Source: Cladocopium goreaui
Lineage: Eukaryota; Sar; Dinophyceae; Suessiales; Symbiodiniaceae
Assembly (NCBI GenBank): GCA_947184155.2
Contig: CAMXCT020001813.1
Location: 296,907 to 360,906 of the forward strand
Direction of reading: 5' to 3'
DNA length: 64,000 nucleotides
A program made the position numbers and the translations under genes. This document shows, one piece after another, positions 10,814-21,320 of this stretch; position 1 is the stretch's first letter, and every line of letters begins with the position of its first letter. Under the pieces are notes generated by a model. The model saw only the letters and a program-made list of their open reading frames with translations, was not told where the DNA came from and ran no database searches.

Positions 10814-13024
10814 TTGCACCCTACATGGTCTTCATCAGCCCCAACTTCACTGCCATTTACCTCATTGACTTCGGCTCCTCATGCAGTACCAGGCCCACAA
10901 CTTGTGCCAACTATGCCCACACCTATGGCTCCTGAAACCACTCTGGTGCACACCGCTCCACCGACTTTTCCGACTCCCACGGCACCCACCGCTCCACCCA
11001 CGTGGCATTCTCCTCCGGCTCCATCACCTACGTCGACTACACCACCTACATCAACTACGCCACCGACACCTTTGCAGAGTTCTCCATACCCACCTCACCA
11101 CATTCAACCTCCACAACCAACGGACGCAGCGATGGTCCCTCCAGATGAATCTCCACCACCAGCAGTTAAGGCAGCTCCCAGGCTTCGCTCTGACAAGAAA
11201 ACGGACAGACCACGCCGATTAGCTCCGAAAGCCTCTCCTCCTGCTACACCACCGGCACCAACGGCGGCACCGACTTCATCCGTTTCACCTGAACTTGCAG
11301 CGCTGGGATCCACTGCACAACAACTTGCGGAATCGGTCCGATTTATTCAAGCTCAACAACAATTGATCATGGATTCCCAACGAGCCCAAGAACAACGTCA
11401 GCTACTCCTCCAACACGATGGACCTCCACCGAACCCTATTCCACCGACACCATTGCCTACAACAGCTCTACCACCTATTGCCATGCCTCCACCTGCACCG
11501 AAAGCCAGACCCACCGAACCTGACGTTCCAGACCCTCGCATTATCCCAGCTCCAGCCATCGCTCCTCCTCACCACCTACATGCTCCACCATCACCAACGC
11601 GCCGACCACGAATCTTGACTCCAAGATCACGTTCCCGTCGACCTTCTGTACAATCCCATCATCATCGCTGTTCTCCCCAACGTGCAGCTCGACCTCGTTC
11701 TCCTCTTCCTCGTTATCGGTCATCTACGAAACATCCCAAGGACCGCAGAACCCCGTCACCATACAGATGAAGATCACCGCCAAGACGCCGCTCTCCCGTG
11801 GTTCCTCGACGACATCGATCTCACCCAAGACCACGTTCCGCGACACCACGTCATCGATCCAGAGGCCGTGAAGTCGTACTTCGACCAGCTGCACACCCAT
11901 CCAATGCAGCCTACATTCCCACTCCCGACGCTGATGACACCTGGGGCACATGGAACGACAGCCATTACACCGACAACTACCACCACAACACTGCTCGACC
12001 CAACTCTCCTGCCGATCCACCACCACCGGAACCACCTACCAACCCACCATCCCACACTTCCGCACCACTTGGCGCTGTGTCCTTCCGCGTCCCCGACGGT
12101 GACAGTGAAAATTCTGAGGTGGCAGATACAATTTCGATCTCAAAGTTCGACACGAATGACATCGACTTCAGTGAAATGGTTGAGGCGGCCAATGATCCCC
12201 TTAGGGTCCGCTGCTTGACTGAGCTTGGCCCCGACCATGTCGTGCCCCTACGCCAATCATTGACCCCGGCCATCTCGCAGCTCTTCAACCAATTCGTTGA
12301 CGAGATGTTCCACCAGTTGGCTCAACCATATCGCACCGTCAACAACCAACGTATTTATATCAAAGCAAGCCAAGCCACCGTCAAGAACATTGCCAGGGCC
12401 TTTGCACAATCCAACTTACTGGACATCGAGCTTGCGAGGCAAACCCAAGCATTCTACATCGAGCCAGAGAACCTGCTGACCATCACGGTCCCCACGGGAT
12501 TGAGGAAGAAACCGATCTATCGTGGCGAGCACATGGGCACCTACCTGATCTACCACAAAACGAGTTGGGAATCAGTTGCCAAAATTCTCGCGGAAGACTG
12601 CATCCGCCCGGCAACTTGGACAAAAAACGAAGCCGGCGTCCCGACTCAATACCCATGTTACGGGTTCTTCGGTATGTCCTCTGAGATCGCTGACATCGAC
12701 ACCCTGCCGGGCTATGCTGTCAAGATTTGCACCTCTCAGCTCTATCGCAGAGGGAAAGGACAAAACCCATCTGGCCTATTGGCCATTTGTCGCTCACCCA
12801 AATGCATCCGCGCCCTAGCTGGAGGAAATGACCAAATTCAACGCTTGTGCAAACTTGCGGGCATCGCCAAGGGCAAAGACAATGCAACGGCTATGAACTC
12901 CAGCGCCGCATCCATATGCTATGTTGCCTCCACTCATTCGGTTTTCCCGGGCTTGATCACACACCAGGCAGCGGAGACAAATCTACCCTCGGAACCTCCA
13001 GATGATCCTGCACGTCCAGTATGA
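10814..13024 (+). CDS. Element A ORF1: Pro-rich/RS-rich protein with globular C-domain, two in-frame TGA
   Basis: One reading frame runs from about 10814 to 13024, broken by TGA at 11768-11770. It continues open beyond the TGA at 13022-13024 for about another 80 codons of Pro- and Arg/Ser-rich sequence. Part 1 (to 11767) is Pro/Thr/Ala-rich with a short Gln-rich helix (FIQAQQQLIMDSQRAQEQRQ). Part 2 has an RS-rich start. It then has a globular region of about 290 residues containing YLIYHKTSWESVAKIL, faintly like the H-x-T-S segment of ADP-ribosyltransferase folds (weak). Both TGAs sit where CGA (Arg) would fit an Arg-rich context, so C-to-T decay is the simplest reading. Readthrough cannot be excluded. 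The start codon is uncertain. Confidence 0.55.
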
Positions 13025-13637
13025 CCTGACCCTCCTGCCGACGCACCAGCACCTACGGACCCACCTCCAGACGACTCTCGAGACACAACTGGCCACCACG
13101 AGACCACCGCGTCTGGTTCTCGAGATCATGCTCGCCGATCTTGGCACGACAATGCTTCTTGGGACAACTCAACCTACAGCCGTCGAGATCGCCGATCTTC
13201 CCATCACGAAGGCCATTATCGAGACCAGCACCGTGAAGGCCAACCTCGTTCTCGACACTCGACATACCACTCCAGATCTCGTTGGTGAATTCTTTACCTC
13301 TGAGGAGTACCGGAACAAGTGTCGACTATTCTACGACAGCGATCCAGTGAGCCTAGTGGCCCTGCCCGATCTTTTTGGAGTAACAATGCTTCTCCCGACA
13401 TTCGGTATTGATGCCACTTCTTCCCTCAAAAGGTTTGTGAATTGCTGCATGCTCATGATATTTGAACCTTGCGCCAGCTTCGTATTTCACTTTACGTTTC
13501 ACACACAGGGACTACGTACCATGTTTCACACCGTTTCAATCACACACCATTCTCGTCTCACCTTGACCCTTCACCGCAGCTTTCAGTCGGTCCTTCGAGC
13601 TTATTTTGACCTATTATCTCGTGGCCCCGTCTACATC

Positions 13638-14942
13638 ATGGTGTCCCAAGACCAGATTTCCCAGTTCAGCCCTGAAGTGAACGGAATTCCTCCTTCCCAG
13701 CCGGATCGCTCTCGCACACCTCCTCGTCATCAACATGGATGGCACCAAGCAGTACCTGCGTTCCGTGGCCCGATGCACTATGCAATGGCGACCCATCGAC
13801 CTTTCTGGAACCCGTCCGGAATACCGCCTCCGCCACCTACTGCTACGTCGTTCCCAACACGCCCACCATGGACTCCACCTACGGCACCTTTCCCACCTAC
13901 ACCGCCTCCATTTTCCCAGACACCTCCCAACAATGCCAATTTTGCACCTCAACGTCATCCTTTTACACCGAGATCGCCGAGGCCTATGTCATCCCCGGGA
14001 GCAAGTTCTACTGTCAACGAAGGGTATACATGCCGACCAATTGAAATCCCACCAGTGGAGCAATGGAAACCTGATGTCGACATCCACGACTCCAACAAGA
14101 TCAATGGTTTGGATTTCCCCTCCAGAATCCGACAGAGCAGGTTTTCAAGCTACAAAGACATTGAAGGTATGGATCCTTTACAAGTCCCACTCTGGAAGTT
14201 CTTGTACCAGGGCTTACACAACACCTGGCTCCGTCGTGTTGCATACGGCAGAGAAACCTTCGTCCTCCCTTTTGACAACATAGGCACTACAGTATTTGTG
14301 GCTGAATTGGTATCACAACTACGCACCCGCAATGTGGATTTGGACAAACTTGCTACCTTTCGAGCTCGCTCAGCAGGCCAATGTCTCAATCAGAAGGAAG
14401 CCACTCAAAACATGGCCAAAGACGTCGCTCAACTTCTCCAATCTTGGCTCCCGGCTCAACCCTCCGCGGACGTGGCGAGCCAACAACGCATCATTGAACT
14501 GGAAGCTGAACTGGCCAAGGTAAAATCGGCCGCCAGTACTTCACAGACTACGGCACCTCAAGGGTCTACACCAGCCGCGACACCGATTGGACGTGCACTT
14601 CAAGGACAACCTGCAGCTTCTACGACCTTTGACCCTTCGGTTCTACTTATTTCTCCGGGATCCGTGAACTCTTGGCTCGTTGACAATCAACCCTCATCAT
14701 TGACGGACACCCAATACAAAAAGTGGTTGAAAGACCTGAAGTTGCCCCAGCCCAAGCTGGACGTTCTGGAGAAGAACTTGGAGAAGGTCAATGAATGGTG
14801 GCAAAACCAACCCGATGATGCCTCCAAAACTATCCAACGCGCAAGCGTGGCTATGGGCATTGACCCCTGCAAGCATAAAGGGGCTACTACTGATGAAGTC
14901 GTCCTCAAGATCATGACTGTGGCGTTATTGATGCACTCCTGA
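13638..14942 (+). CDS. Element A ORF2: conserved protein upstream of the RT ORF
   Basis: 434 aa from the ATG at 13638. This start is chosen because the element B homologue begins at the equivalent point. The N-terminus is Arg/Ser/Pro-rich (SQPDRSRTPPRH). A Pro-rich linker, a globular middle (about residues 140-270) and a coiled-coil helix (IIELEAELAKVKSA) follow. The last ~100 residues are a conserved domain starting FDPSVLLISPGSVNSWL and containing WLKDLKLPQPKLDVLEKN. The same domain occurs in element B (50034-50390), also immediately 5' of its RT ORF, so it is a genuine family gene. A gag-like or nucleic-acid-binding role is a guess from position. It ends 45 bp before the RT start. Confidence 0.7.
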   Translation: MVSQDQISQFSPEVNGIPPSQPDRSRTPPRHQHGWHQAVPAFRGPMHYAMATHRPFWNPSGIPPPPPTATSFPTRPPWTPPTAPFPPTPPPFSQTPPNNANFAPQRHPFTPRSPRPMSSPGASSTVNEGYTCRPIEIPPVEQWKPDVDIHDSNKINGLDFPSRIRQSRFSSYKDIEGMDPLQVPLWKFLYQGLHNTWLRRVAYGRETFVLPFDNIGTTVFVAELVSQLRTRNVDLDKLATFRARSAGQCLNQKEATQNMAKDVAQLLQSWLPAQPSADVASQQRIIELEAELAKVKSAASTSQTTAPQGSTPAATPIGRALQGQPAASTTFDPSVLLISPGSVNSWLVDNQPSSLTDTQYKKWLKDLKLPQPKLDVLEKNLEKVNEWWQNQPDDASKTIQRASVAMGIDPCKHKGATTDEVVLKIMTVALLMHS

Positions 14943-14987
14943 CTAGCCGCGTACTTGAAATCACCGGGCTCAAAAGCAGCCAACATT

Positions 14988-17714
14988 ATGCGAACTTTGG
15001 CCGTGGCTCACTCATGTATTCTTGTCCTTGCATTATTGACCCCCTTCACTTTGTCCCCTTCTGTTGATGTCTTTTTTGCTTTTCGGATGCTTCAAACTGT
15101 ATTGATGGGCCAGTATGTGTTATTACATCCACGAGCCAATCCGAAACTCCGGGCCTTGCTAAAAGGCACTCCGATGCAGAGTATTTTCTTTTGCTTGTCG
15201 TGGGACGACTTGACAGTCGCCCTCCAATGTTTCAAGCACCCTCAGGCGGTGTATATTCGCTTCTGCCATATTGCTAATTTTCAACCTAAGTTTTATGTGG
15301 GTTCCACCTCTTCCTTTGTTTTGGACCGTGAACACTCTCGCTATCGGAAATTTCTGCAAGTGCAACAAAACAAATTCGTGTTGGCCGAAGTCGCCTTACG
15401 GTTTTGGTGCAGATTTGACAATTTCTGGATGTGGTCTGTTTTTCCGATCTACACCAATAAATCCAACTTTTGGGCTTTGGAACAAGCCTTAATTCAATTG
15501 TGGCAACCTCGATTAAACACTCCGTTCATTTACCAGTTTTTCAATTGCCGAAAGGGACTCATCGCGCGTACCAAATTTTCCGACTCCCGACAATTTGGAG
15601 CATTCTCTCTGTGGCGGAAACTCCGTTGGCGATCTACACCCCATCATGTTCGACATGCTCTTCACAGTCCTCTTTTCCATCGACGAGTACAACTCTGGGA
15701 GATCATTCAGGATTTGGGCAGTAACTCCGTCCGACGCTTCCACATGGAGAAGAAACTCCGATCCAATGAAATTGGGGCCCAAGGATGCTATTTTATTCGA
15801 CGTCTTGCCAACAACCTAGGCGAACCTCAGAGGTCGTACGCAATCAATGCCATTGATCGAGCCTTGACCTTCTGGAAGGCCAAACGAGTCAGGAAACCGG
15901 TTCCTCTTCGTGCACCTTGGTTACTAGGCCCCAACTGGACCCGTGACCTTCGACAGCTGCTCATTTCCCACGTTCATCGAACTCGATGTTACAACACCAC
16001 ATTGCAGACTCCTTCCACCGGGATTGTCTTCACAAAGTTCCCCTCGGCTATGGACAGCTTGTGCAACCACAAAGAAGCCGCTACCAAATGGGCTGATGGC
16101 GAAACCCCAAAGTGTGCCTGTGATGCCTTGCGACCTCATGCTCTTCATGATCCCCATCCTGATCACCACTTGGTCCTGGACGGCGACAACCTACATTTCG
16201 ATGATGGCCCACACACATCCATTGCGACGGGTTCGCTTCAAAACAAAATCTTCCCACCTTCCAAAGAAATCCAGACATCCCTTCGCCTTGCTCTGCGGAC
16301 GTGGACTACCCGGAACTCACTCCCTTCATTACAAAAGACCCATATTGATGAGCTTTGGCACCGCTCTATTCAATCCCACTACAACACCCTCCACAATCAC
16401 ATCACACACAAAGACATCGGACGCTTCAAACGTCTCTTTCCAGATGCCGTCTTCCACAACGAGGACAAGCGAGCTACATCCCTACGAATCTACTGCCCCG
16501 TACTCTACTTCCAGTGCCTCACCACCACCTTCGCCGACCCGTTGGTATTTCGAAAACTGGAGCACAACCCAAATGACATCATCGAGAAGACCATCGCCGA
16601 GATTAATCATCAATTTGGCAAAGCATACCCATGGGCACTTGGTGCTGGACGAGACCTGCCGAATGCCTACGTTCTCCCCAAACGGAAGAAACAGTTTAAG
16701 GCTGGGCGACCCATTGTCAGCTTCTTCACGGCACCTTTCCGACCCATGTTGAACTGCACCGCCAAACTGATCTACAACCTCCTACCCCAAGCGTTTCCCC
16801 ACAACCTGGCAAGGGGTGATGTATTTGATCTCATCAAGCTCCTCAAGGACACCGACTTTGATTCGCTCCCTACTCCCCGAATACACAACCAAGATCTTGC
16901 GGGTTTTTTCACAAGCATCGACACTGACCGCTTCATTGCTAGCTGGCGACTGACCTTGCAGTTCCTCTCGACTCTCATGAGTACCGACCCCGACGAGATC
17001 ATCTCCGTGAAGGCAACTCCGGGCAACACCACAGGCGATGTAGTCAAAGGCCGCATGTGCCGTACACTCAATGTGACCAGGAAGATCTTTATTCGGGACA
17101 TTGAACGCATCATCCTTATGTCTTTGAAGATGACCCAATTTTCTATTGGCACTACGGTTTTTGAACAAATCCGTGGATCCCCTATGGGCTCCCCACTGAG
17201 TCCAGCATTGTGCATGATGGTTGTCGCACTCTCTGAAGAAATCTGGTACCGAACCTACCGCACCACCCTCAGCACCATGGATCTTACAGCTCGCCTCCTT
17301 CGCTATGTGGACAACAGACTGTGCTTGTCTGATCCCTCCTGGGACTACGAAATCCGCTTCGCCAATTTCCTTCACCCGGAGTTCTACGGTCACCCCATCA
17401 TTTTGGAAACGGAACCGGGCCAGGAGTTCTTGGGTTTTTGCATCGAGTTCGAACCCTTTGCCCTTCGCTACAGCCCTCCGCGCGACTTCAACCAGGTCAT
17501 GGCGCCATTCTCCGCATCACCTCTGGCCGTCCAACTTTCGGGTTTTGTTTCACGACTATTTCTGGTCGCCAAATGTGCGCACCCTGCACACGAACGAACA
17601 CGAGGTTTTGCCGCATTGCACCGTTTGTACAGAACTGCAGGTTTTACCGAGTCCGATTTAGCTACTGCTGCCAAGCCGATCCGTCAATATTTGCACGTTT
17701 CTTCATTGTGGTAA
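14988..17714 (+). CDS. Element A ORF3: N-terminal GIY-YIG endonuclease + reverse transcriptase (Penelope-like)
   Basis: 908 aa, uninterrupted. GIY-YIG nuclease at about residues 88-180: VYIRF then KFYVGSTSS, a conserved Arg in REHSR, and LEQALIQLWQPRLN with the catalytic-type Glu. A central CxC motif (CAC, about 376-378) follows. RT at about 480-850: fingers segment LPKRKKQF and GRPIVSF, motif A NQDLAGFFTSID, motif B GSPMGSPLSP (730-739), and motif C YVDNRL (773-776), where the usual second Asp is Asn. Nuclease-CxC-RT order is that of the permuted N-terminal-EN Penelope-like clade. The enzyme would nick target DNA and prime reverse transcription there. The element B homologue has the same order and the same DN motif. 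The first ATG matching B's start was chosen; a TTG at 14955 extends it by 11 residues. Confidence 0.85.
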   Translation: MRTLAVAHSCILVLALLTPFTLSPSVDVFFAFRMLQTVLMGQYVLLHPRANPKLRALLKGTPMQSIFFCLSWDDLTVALQCFKHPQAVYIRFCHIANFQPKFYVGSTSSFVLDREHSRYRKFLQVQQNKFVLAEVALRFWCRFDNFWMWSVFPIYTNKSNFWALEQALIQLWQPRLNTPFIYQFFNCRKGLIARTKFSDSRQFGAFSLWRKLRWRSTPHHVRHALHSPLFHRRVQLWEIIQDLGSNSVRRFHMEKKLRSNEIGAQGCYFIRRLANNLGEPQRSYAINAIDRALTFWKAKRVRKPVPLRAPWLLGPNWTRDLRQLLISHVHRTRCYNTTLQTPSTGIVFTKFPSAMDSLCNHKEAATKWADGETPKCACDALRPHALHDPHPDHHLVLDGDNLHFDDGPHTSIATGSLQNKIFPPSKEIQTSLRLALRTWTTRNSLPSLQKTHIDELWHRSIQSHYNTLHNHITHKDIGRFKRLFPDAVFHNEDKRATSLRIYCPVLYFQCLTTTFADPLVFRKLEHNPNDIIEKTIAEINHQFGKAYPWALGAGRDLPNAYVLPKRKKQFKAGRPIVSFFTAPFRPMLNCTAKLIYNLLPQAFPHNLARGDVFDLIKLLKDTDFDSLPTPRIHNQDLAGFFTSIDTDRFIASWRLTLQFLSTLMSTDPDEIISVKATPGNTTGDVVKGRMCRTLNVTRKIFIRDIERIILMSLKMTQFSIGTTVFEQIRGSPMGSPLSPALCMMVVALSEEIWYRTYRTTLSTMDLTARLLRYVDNRLCLSDPSWDYEIRFANFLHPEFYGHPIILETEPGQEFLGFCIEFEPFALRYSPPRDFNQVMAPFSASPLAVQLSGFVSRLFLVAKCAHPAHERTRGFAALHRLYRTAGFTESDLATAAKPIRQYLHVSSLW

Positions 17715-17887
17715 AATCCAGAACCGCCCTGCCGCTTGCGCTTACGTTTCATTGTTCTCATCCTGCTGAACGTTTCACCTATTCGGGCCACACGTTAATT
17801 TATTTGATATTGGAGTATTGCGTTCTCAGCTGGCTCACCCTCAAACTCGGCTTCATTTACTTCTTGGCCCACTTTCGACGTTTTGTG

Positions 17888-18520
17888 ATGGCTTCCTCGC
17901 CTCCTACTACGTCAATTCCGATTCAAGAACCAGTTTTTCTTCAATTTCTTCACGATGTCCACCATGCTTACCTTCTACTACATCGAGCAATGGCGCTACT
18001 TCCACCCACCCTCATTCCCAACATTGAACCTTCCCCTCTTCCCAGCACAGACGTATGGAATCAACCTGATGGGCTACGACCGCATTACTCGGACCAGACC
18101 AACGACTTTATTGACAATGCCCACATCCCGTCGCCGGATATCGTGGAGGACGAGGCACTTATGGATGAACTCTTGGAAACCCATCTCCCTGAACCACACC
18201 ACCACGTTGCCGCTCCGTCACCTGAAGTCCTACCTGCACCCTCGAAGCTTTCTACCAGAACACCATCACCGCCGACTCGCAAACAAAAAGCCAAATCAGC
18301 TCCCAAAGCGCCTGCAAAACGTCGTCGCCGACTTGACCAATCCCGATCCCGCTCCTCGAGCCCACTGTCACTCTGGACTTCTGAAGACAAACAGAAACTA
18401 CGCACTTTGAAGGCGGACGAGAAGTCTCGATTTTCATGGCGGGTGATTTCGACCAAGATGGGCAAGTCCGAGGAAGATGTTCGCTCTATGTGGAATAAGA
18501 TTAAAGACAAACTTGGCTGA
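17888..18520 (+). CDS. Element A ORF4: Myb/SANT-like DNA-binding protein
   Basis: 210 aa from the ATG at 17888. The N-terminal two-thirds is Pro/His-rich and disordered-looking. A basic stretch (APAKRRRRLDQSRSRS) could act as a nuclear signal. The C-terminus is a single Myb/SANT-like helix bundle: LWTSEDKQKLRTLK, then FSWRVISTKMGKSEEDV, then MWNKIKDKL, with tryptophans at the expected spacing. Such domains bind DNA, so this could guide the element to chromatin or regulate its transcription (inferred). An open frame extends upstream to 17438 in overlap with the RT ORF, but its composition there is a shadow. It is preceded by a T-rich spacer of about 170 bp. Confidence 0.65.
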   Translation: MASSPPTTSIPIQEPVFLQFLHDVHHAYLLLHRAMALLPPTLIPNIEPSPLPSTDVWNQPDGLRPHYSDQTNDFIDNAHIPSPDIVEDEALMDELLETHLPEPHHHVAAPSPEVLPAPSKLSTRTPSPPTRKQKAKSAPKAPAKRRRRLDQSRSRSSSPLSLWTSEDKQKLRTLKADEKSRFSWRVISTKMGKSEEDVRSMWNKIKDKLG

Positions 18521-18703
18521 CCAACGACATATGCGAACCCAGAAAAAGCTGGCCTGCGGCACTGCATTATAGTTTCACCACCCAACTTTCTTCGTCTTTA
18601 AGGTTTTTTCGTCCTTACATTGTTTTGACCTTCACAAACTCGGGTATTGTTGCTCCGCTGAAACTTTGAACTTTCATATCATACAACCCGCCAGCCATTT
18701 ACT

Positions 18704-19375
18704 ATGTCTCTCCGCATTCACCTGGATCGATATTGCCAACTGCGAGCTATGTCCCATGAGAGGATCTCCCCTACACGACGATCACGCTCTCCAACAAGGG
18801 CACCTTCCTCCGCTATGGGGTCTTCATCATCTCAGCACCCACCCAACCGGACTCCGCCTTCGACACCCCATCGACCGGTTATTTTCCAATTGGACCTGAA
18901 GCCGATGCAGCAACTTGCCGTCCGCAACCCATACTACAACATCCTGGCCCCCAAGGTCGCGGGCAACCTCTCCACGGCCGCCTATGACAGCCTGTTCCAG
19001 ACGTTCAAGGTGATCTACCCGGATTATGCTCGCAGTCATTTCGTTTCAGACCTCAAAACCGTGGTTACTGACACGCTGTTACAACGATGGTCGATACACC
19101 TACCAGCGACAGATTTCTACATGATGATTGATACCGATCAAGGAGCTCAGATGCTGGACGACCTCCCTCATTCTCTCCTGGACGTTTTGAACTGGTTCTA
19201 CCCGACATGGAAAACTCATCAACATCTCGATGCCTTCACGACCCGTGAGTGTTCACCTTTGTTGCTGACACCCCATCCAGATCCACAGGACACAGGCTTC
19301 GCTGTCCATGTTCAAGTGATTCCCCGCGGGCATCCATTCGTCACGGCCACCAGATACACTAAAGCGGCCGAGTGA
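18704..19375 (+). CDS. Element A ORF5: unknown protein
   Basis: 223 aa from the ATG at 18704. The N-terminus is RS/Pro-rich (RRSRSPTRAPSS). A globular domain of about 150 residues follows, with FQLDLKPMQQLAVRNPYYN, an acidic DDLPHSLLDVLNWFYP and a C-terminal HVQVIPRGHPFV. No family recognised. The RS-rich leader resembles ORF1 and ORF2, pointing to an RNA-associated product (inference). A 183-bp pyrimidine-rich spacer precedes it. Confidence 0.55.
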   Translation: MSLRIHLDRYCQLRAMSHERISPTRRSRSPTRAPSSAMGSSSSQHPPNRTPPSTPHRPVIFQLDLKPMQQLAVRNPYYNILAPKVAGNLSTAAYDSLFQTFKVIYPDYARSHFVSDLKTVVTDTLLQRWSIHLPATDFYMMIDTDQGAQMLDDLPHSLLDVLNWFYPTWKTHQHLDAFTTRECSPLLLTPHPDPQDTGFAVHVQVIPRGHPFVTATRYTKAAE

Positions 19376-19596
19376 TTAGCCTTTGAGATAGATCCTGGAG
19401 ACGCTCACGTTTATGAGGAAAGGAAAAAGCACTCGTCATGATGTCCTCCACCCCGGTATTGGGTTCCTTTTGTCTCCATTGCTTCTCATCTTTCCTTATT
19501 GTGATGTTCATTGTTCGTTTTTCCATCATTGACCTTTTGCCACGGCTTTTTGGCTTCAGTTCAGTGTGTCTCGATATCATATTATTGCTACTGTAC

Positions 19597-20283
19597 ATGA
19601 CGACCTCCAACACGGATGATACTGCTCGATTGGTCTCACACCGTTCCTCACCTACATCCGTACATGGCCAAGTCCCACACCTGCCACCTGATGATCCTAC
19701 TTCGGCATCGTATATTCCCAGGGCAGCGCGAATGATCCCAACCTCTACAACCGTCCATTCCGTATTCATCAAGAAGCTGAGCTATCCTTTGTCTACTCGT
19801 CCGGATGAACTTTGGATCGTGGAAAGGACACTTGATGGTATTGAAACGTGGAAGCCAGTGGAAACATTTCTGGAGAACATGCACCTCACCAACGATCGTG
19901 CTACCCTACGTACCACGGCTAACCATTGGCGCCGATACTATGATGTACCAATCCAATCATCCTCCTCCCCTACGGCAACTCCTGTTCCTGTTCTACCACA
20001 TCCTGAACATTCCAACGTCTATGTTTCCCAACCGTACGAAGCGATACCGGACCAACTCCATATTTTACAGTCATGCTGGGGACGTTCTGCCCAACACCAC
20101 TCTCAAGGAACCACCACCTCTTTATCTTGGCCACCATGGCGGTCTACACCACCTTCTTCACCATCGGCAACATTGCACCGGACCTTACATCTCAATCGCC
20201 CTACTATCCCTCCTCAACAAGTACATGGTCTACTGGATGCGAACGATACTGGCCCGATGGATATGTCTGACTCCAGTGTGTAA
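19597..20283 (+). CDS. Element A ORF6: unknown protein, paralogue of ORF8
   Basis: 228 aa from the ATG at 19597 (MTTSNTDDTARLV). An in-frame ATG at 19438 would add a hydrophobic stretch that looks like translated T-rich spacer. The core includes FIKKLSYPL, ELWIVERTLDGIETWKPVE and TLRTTANHWRRYYDVPI. The last segment aligns with SLRTADYWRHHFEIPL in ORF8, with similar spacing upstream, so the two ORFs are paralogues. The C-terminal ~80 residues are low-complexity Ser/Pro/His. No known domain. Confidence 0.55.
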   Translation: MTTSNTDDTARLVSHRSSPTSVHGQVPHLPPDDPTSASYIPRAARMIPTSTTVHSVFIKKLSYPLSTRPDELWIVERTLDGIETWKPVETFLENMHLTNDRATLRTTANHWRRYYDVPIQSSSSPTATPVPVLPHPEHSNVYVSQPYEAIPDQLHILQSCWGRSAQHHSQGTTTSLSWPPWRSTPPSSPSATLHRTLHLNRPTIPPQQVHGLLDANDTGPMDMSDSSV

Positions 20284-20464
20284 TACACCACATTATTTGG
20301 CGGCATTGAAAAAGAACAGTGACTACACGTCGATTTGTGACTACTCACTAGGTACACCGTTTCCCTTCTTCTTTCTATTTCTTGGGCTTTACCCCTTGGT
20401 CATTATCATTCTTTGTTGCAGCTTGGGCTTTCCGCTTTATACTCGAAACTCGACACTCGACGCC

Positions 20465-21058
20465 ATGGCTCATTCTTCTCGGCCCCATCCATATCGCGCT
20501 ACTTCCACGGTTGAGACACCACTGGGTACCCGAAATGTTGGATGGCTTGCTGGACCCCGAGGCCTTCCTGGTCACGTGAACCCTCCTCCAAACCGACCTG
20601 TTCTCATTTTGATTGACTACTCTCCCTTACAGGAACTGACTCATCGCAGCGAACCTGACCGTCAACACTACATGGCTTTGGCTAGTTCAAATTTCAAAAA
20701 TGTTAGTGGCTACGAACTTGAAGCTCTGTTCACCTGGTCACGTCAGATGGAACCAGTGGAAGCAGGCCTCCTTCCCACTGGAGAACTACGTTTCTGTATT
20801 TCAAAAAGATTGAGGACCCAATGGGACATCCAACTTGACCCCTCGAATTTGGAGTTTCGCTATTGCGACCTGGAAGGTGATACATTCCAAGTCCCCAATG
20901 ATATGACGATCATGCAGCTTTTGGAGGAATACCGACCCGAATGGCGACTCCGACAGTACAACTACATCGAATCCTCTTTGCTCATCCCGGGTACCTCACA
21001 GCCTTTCGTGCTACGTCTGCGATGCCACAAAGTTAGCCCCGGTGTGATCCTGCCCTGA
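20465..21058 (+). CDS. Element A ORF7: unknown protein
   Basis: 197 aa from the ATG at 20465. The frame is open upstream to 19805, but that part overlaps ORF6 and is probably a shadow. Visible segments are PVLILIDYSPLQELTH, a Glu-rich helix (SGYELEALFTWSRQMEPVEA) and DDMT-like FQVPNDMTIMQLLEEY. No recognised family. The preceding ~180 bp is T/C-rich. Confidence 0.5.
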   Translation: MAHSSRPHPYRATSTVETPLGTRNVGWLAGPRGLPGHVNPPPNRPVLILIDYSPLQELTHRSEPDRQHYMALASSNFKNVSGYELEALFTWSRQMEPVEAGLLPTGELRFCISKRLRTQWDIQLDPSNLEFRYCDLEGDTFQVPNDMTIMQLLEEYRPEWRLRQYNYIESSLLIPGTSQPFVLRLRCHKVSPGVILP

Positions 21059-21320
21059 TGCGCTCACTGGCCAAAAAAGACCACGCTCGATTGCTTTTCG
21101 TTACACCTATGACACTTTATTAACACGAAGGATTCTTGGATTTCCACCTTGTTAGGCTTTGGGCTTTGTCCTTACCGTGGACTTTGAACAACTTGATTGA
21201 TGACTGGACTTCACTTCTATCTTTATTATCATTATTATTCTCTGGCTTGACTTATGTTCGCAATCTCATGCTGCCTCAGCATTTGTCGCACCTTTTCACG
21301 CATTTCTGATCGTTTCACCC

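Noticed and set aside
12480..12700. ADP-ribosyltransferase domain in element A ORF1
   Set aside because: Only one short H-x-T-S-like segment is suggestive; no second or third catalytic motif could be placed with confidence, so no function is assigned.
15943..16752. 269-codon ORF overlapping the RT gene
   Set aside because: A Ser/Thr/Pro-rich shadow frame of the RT ORF, which has clear domain motifs.
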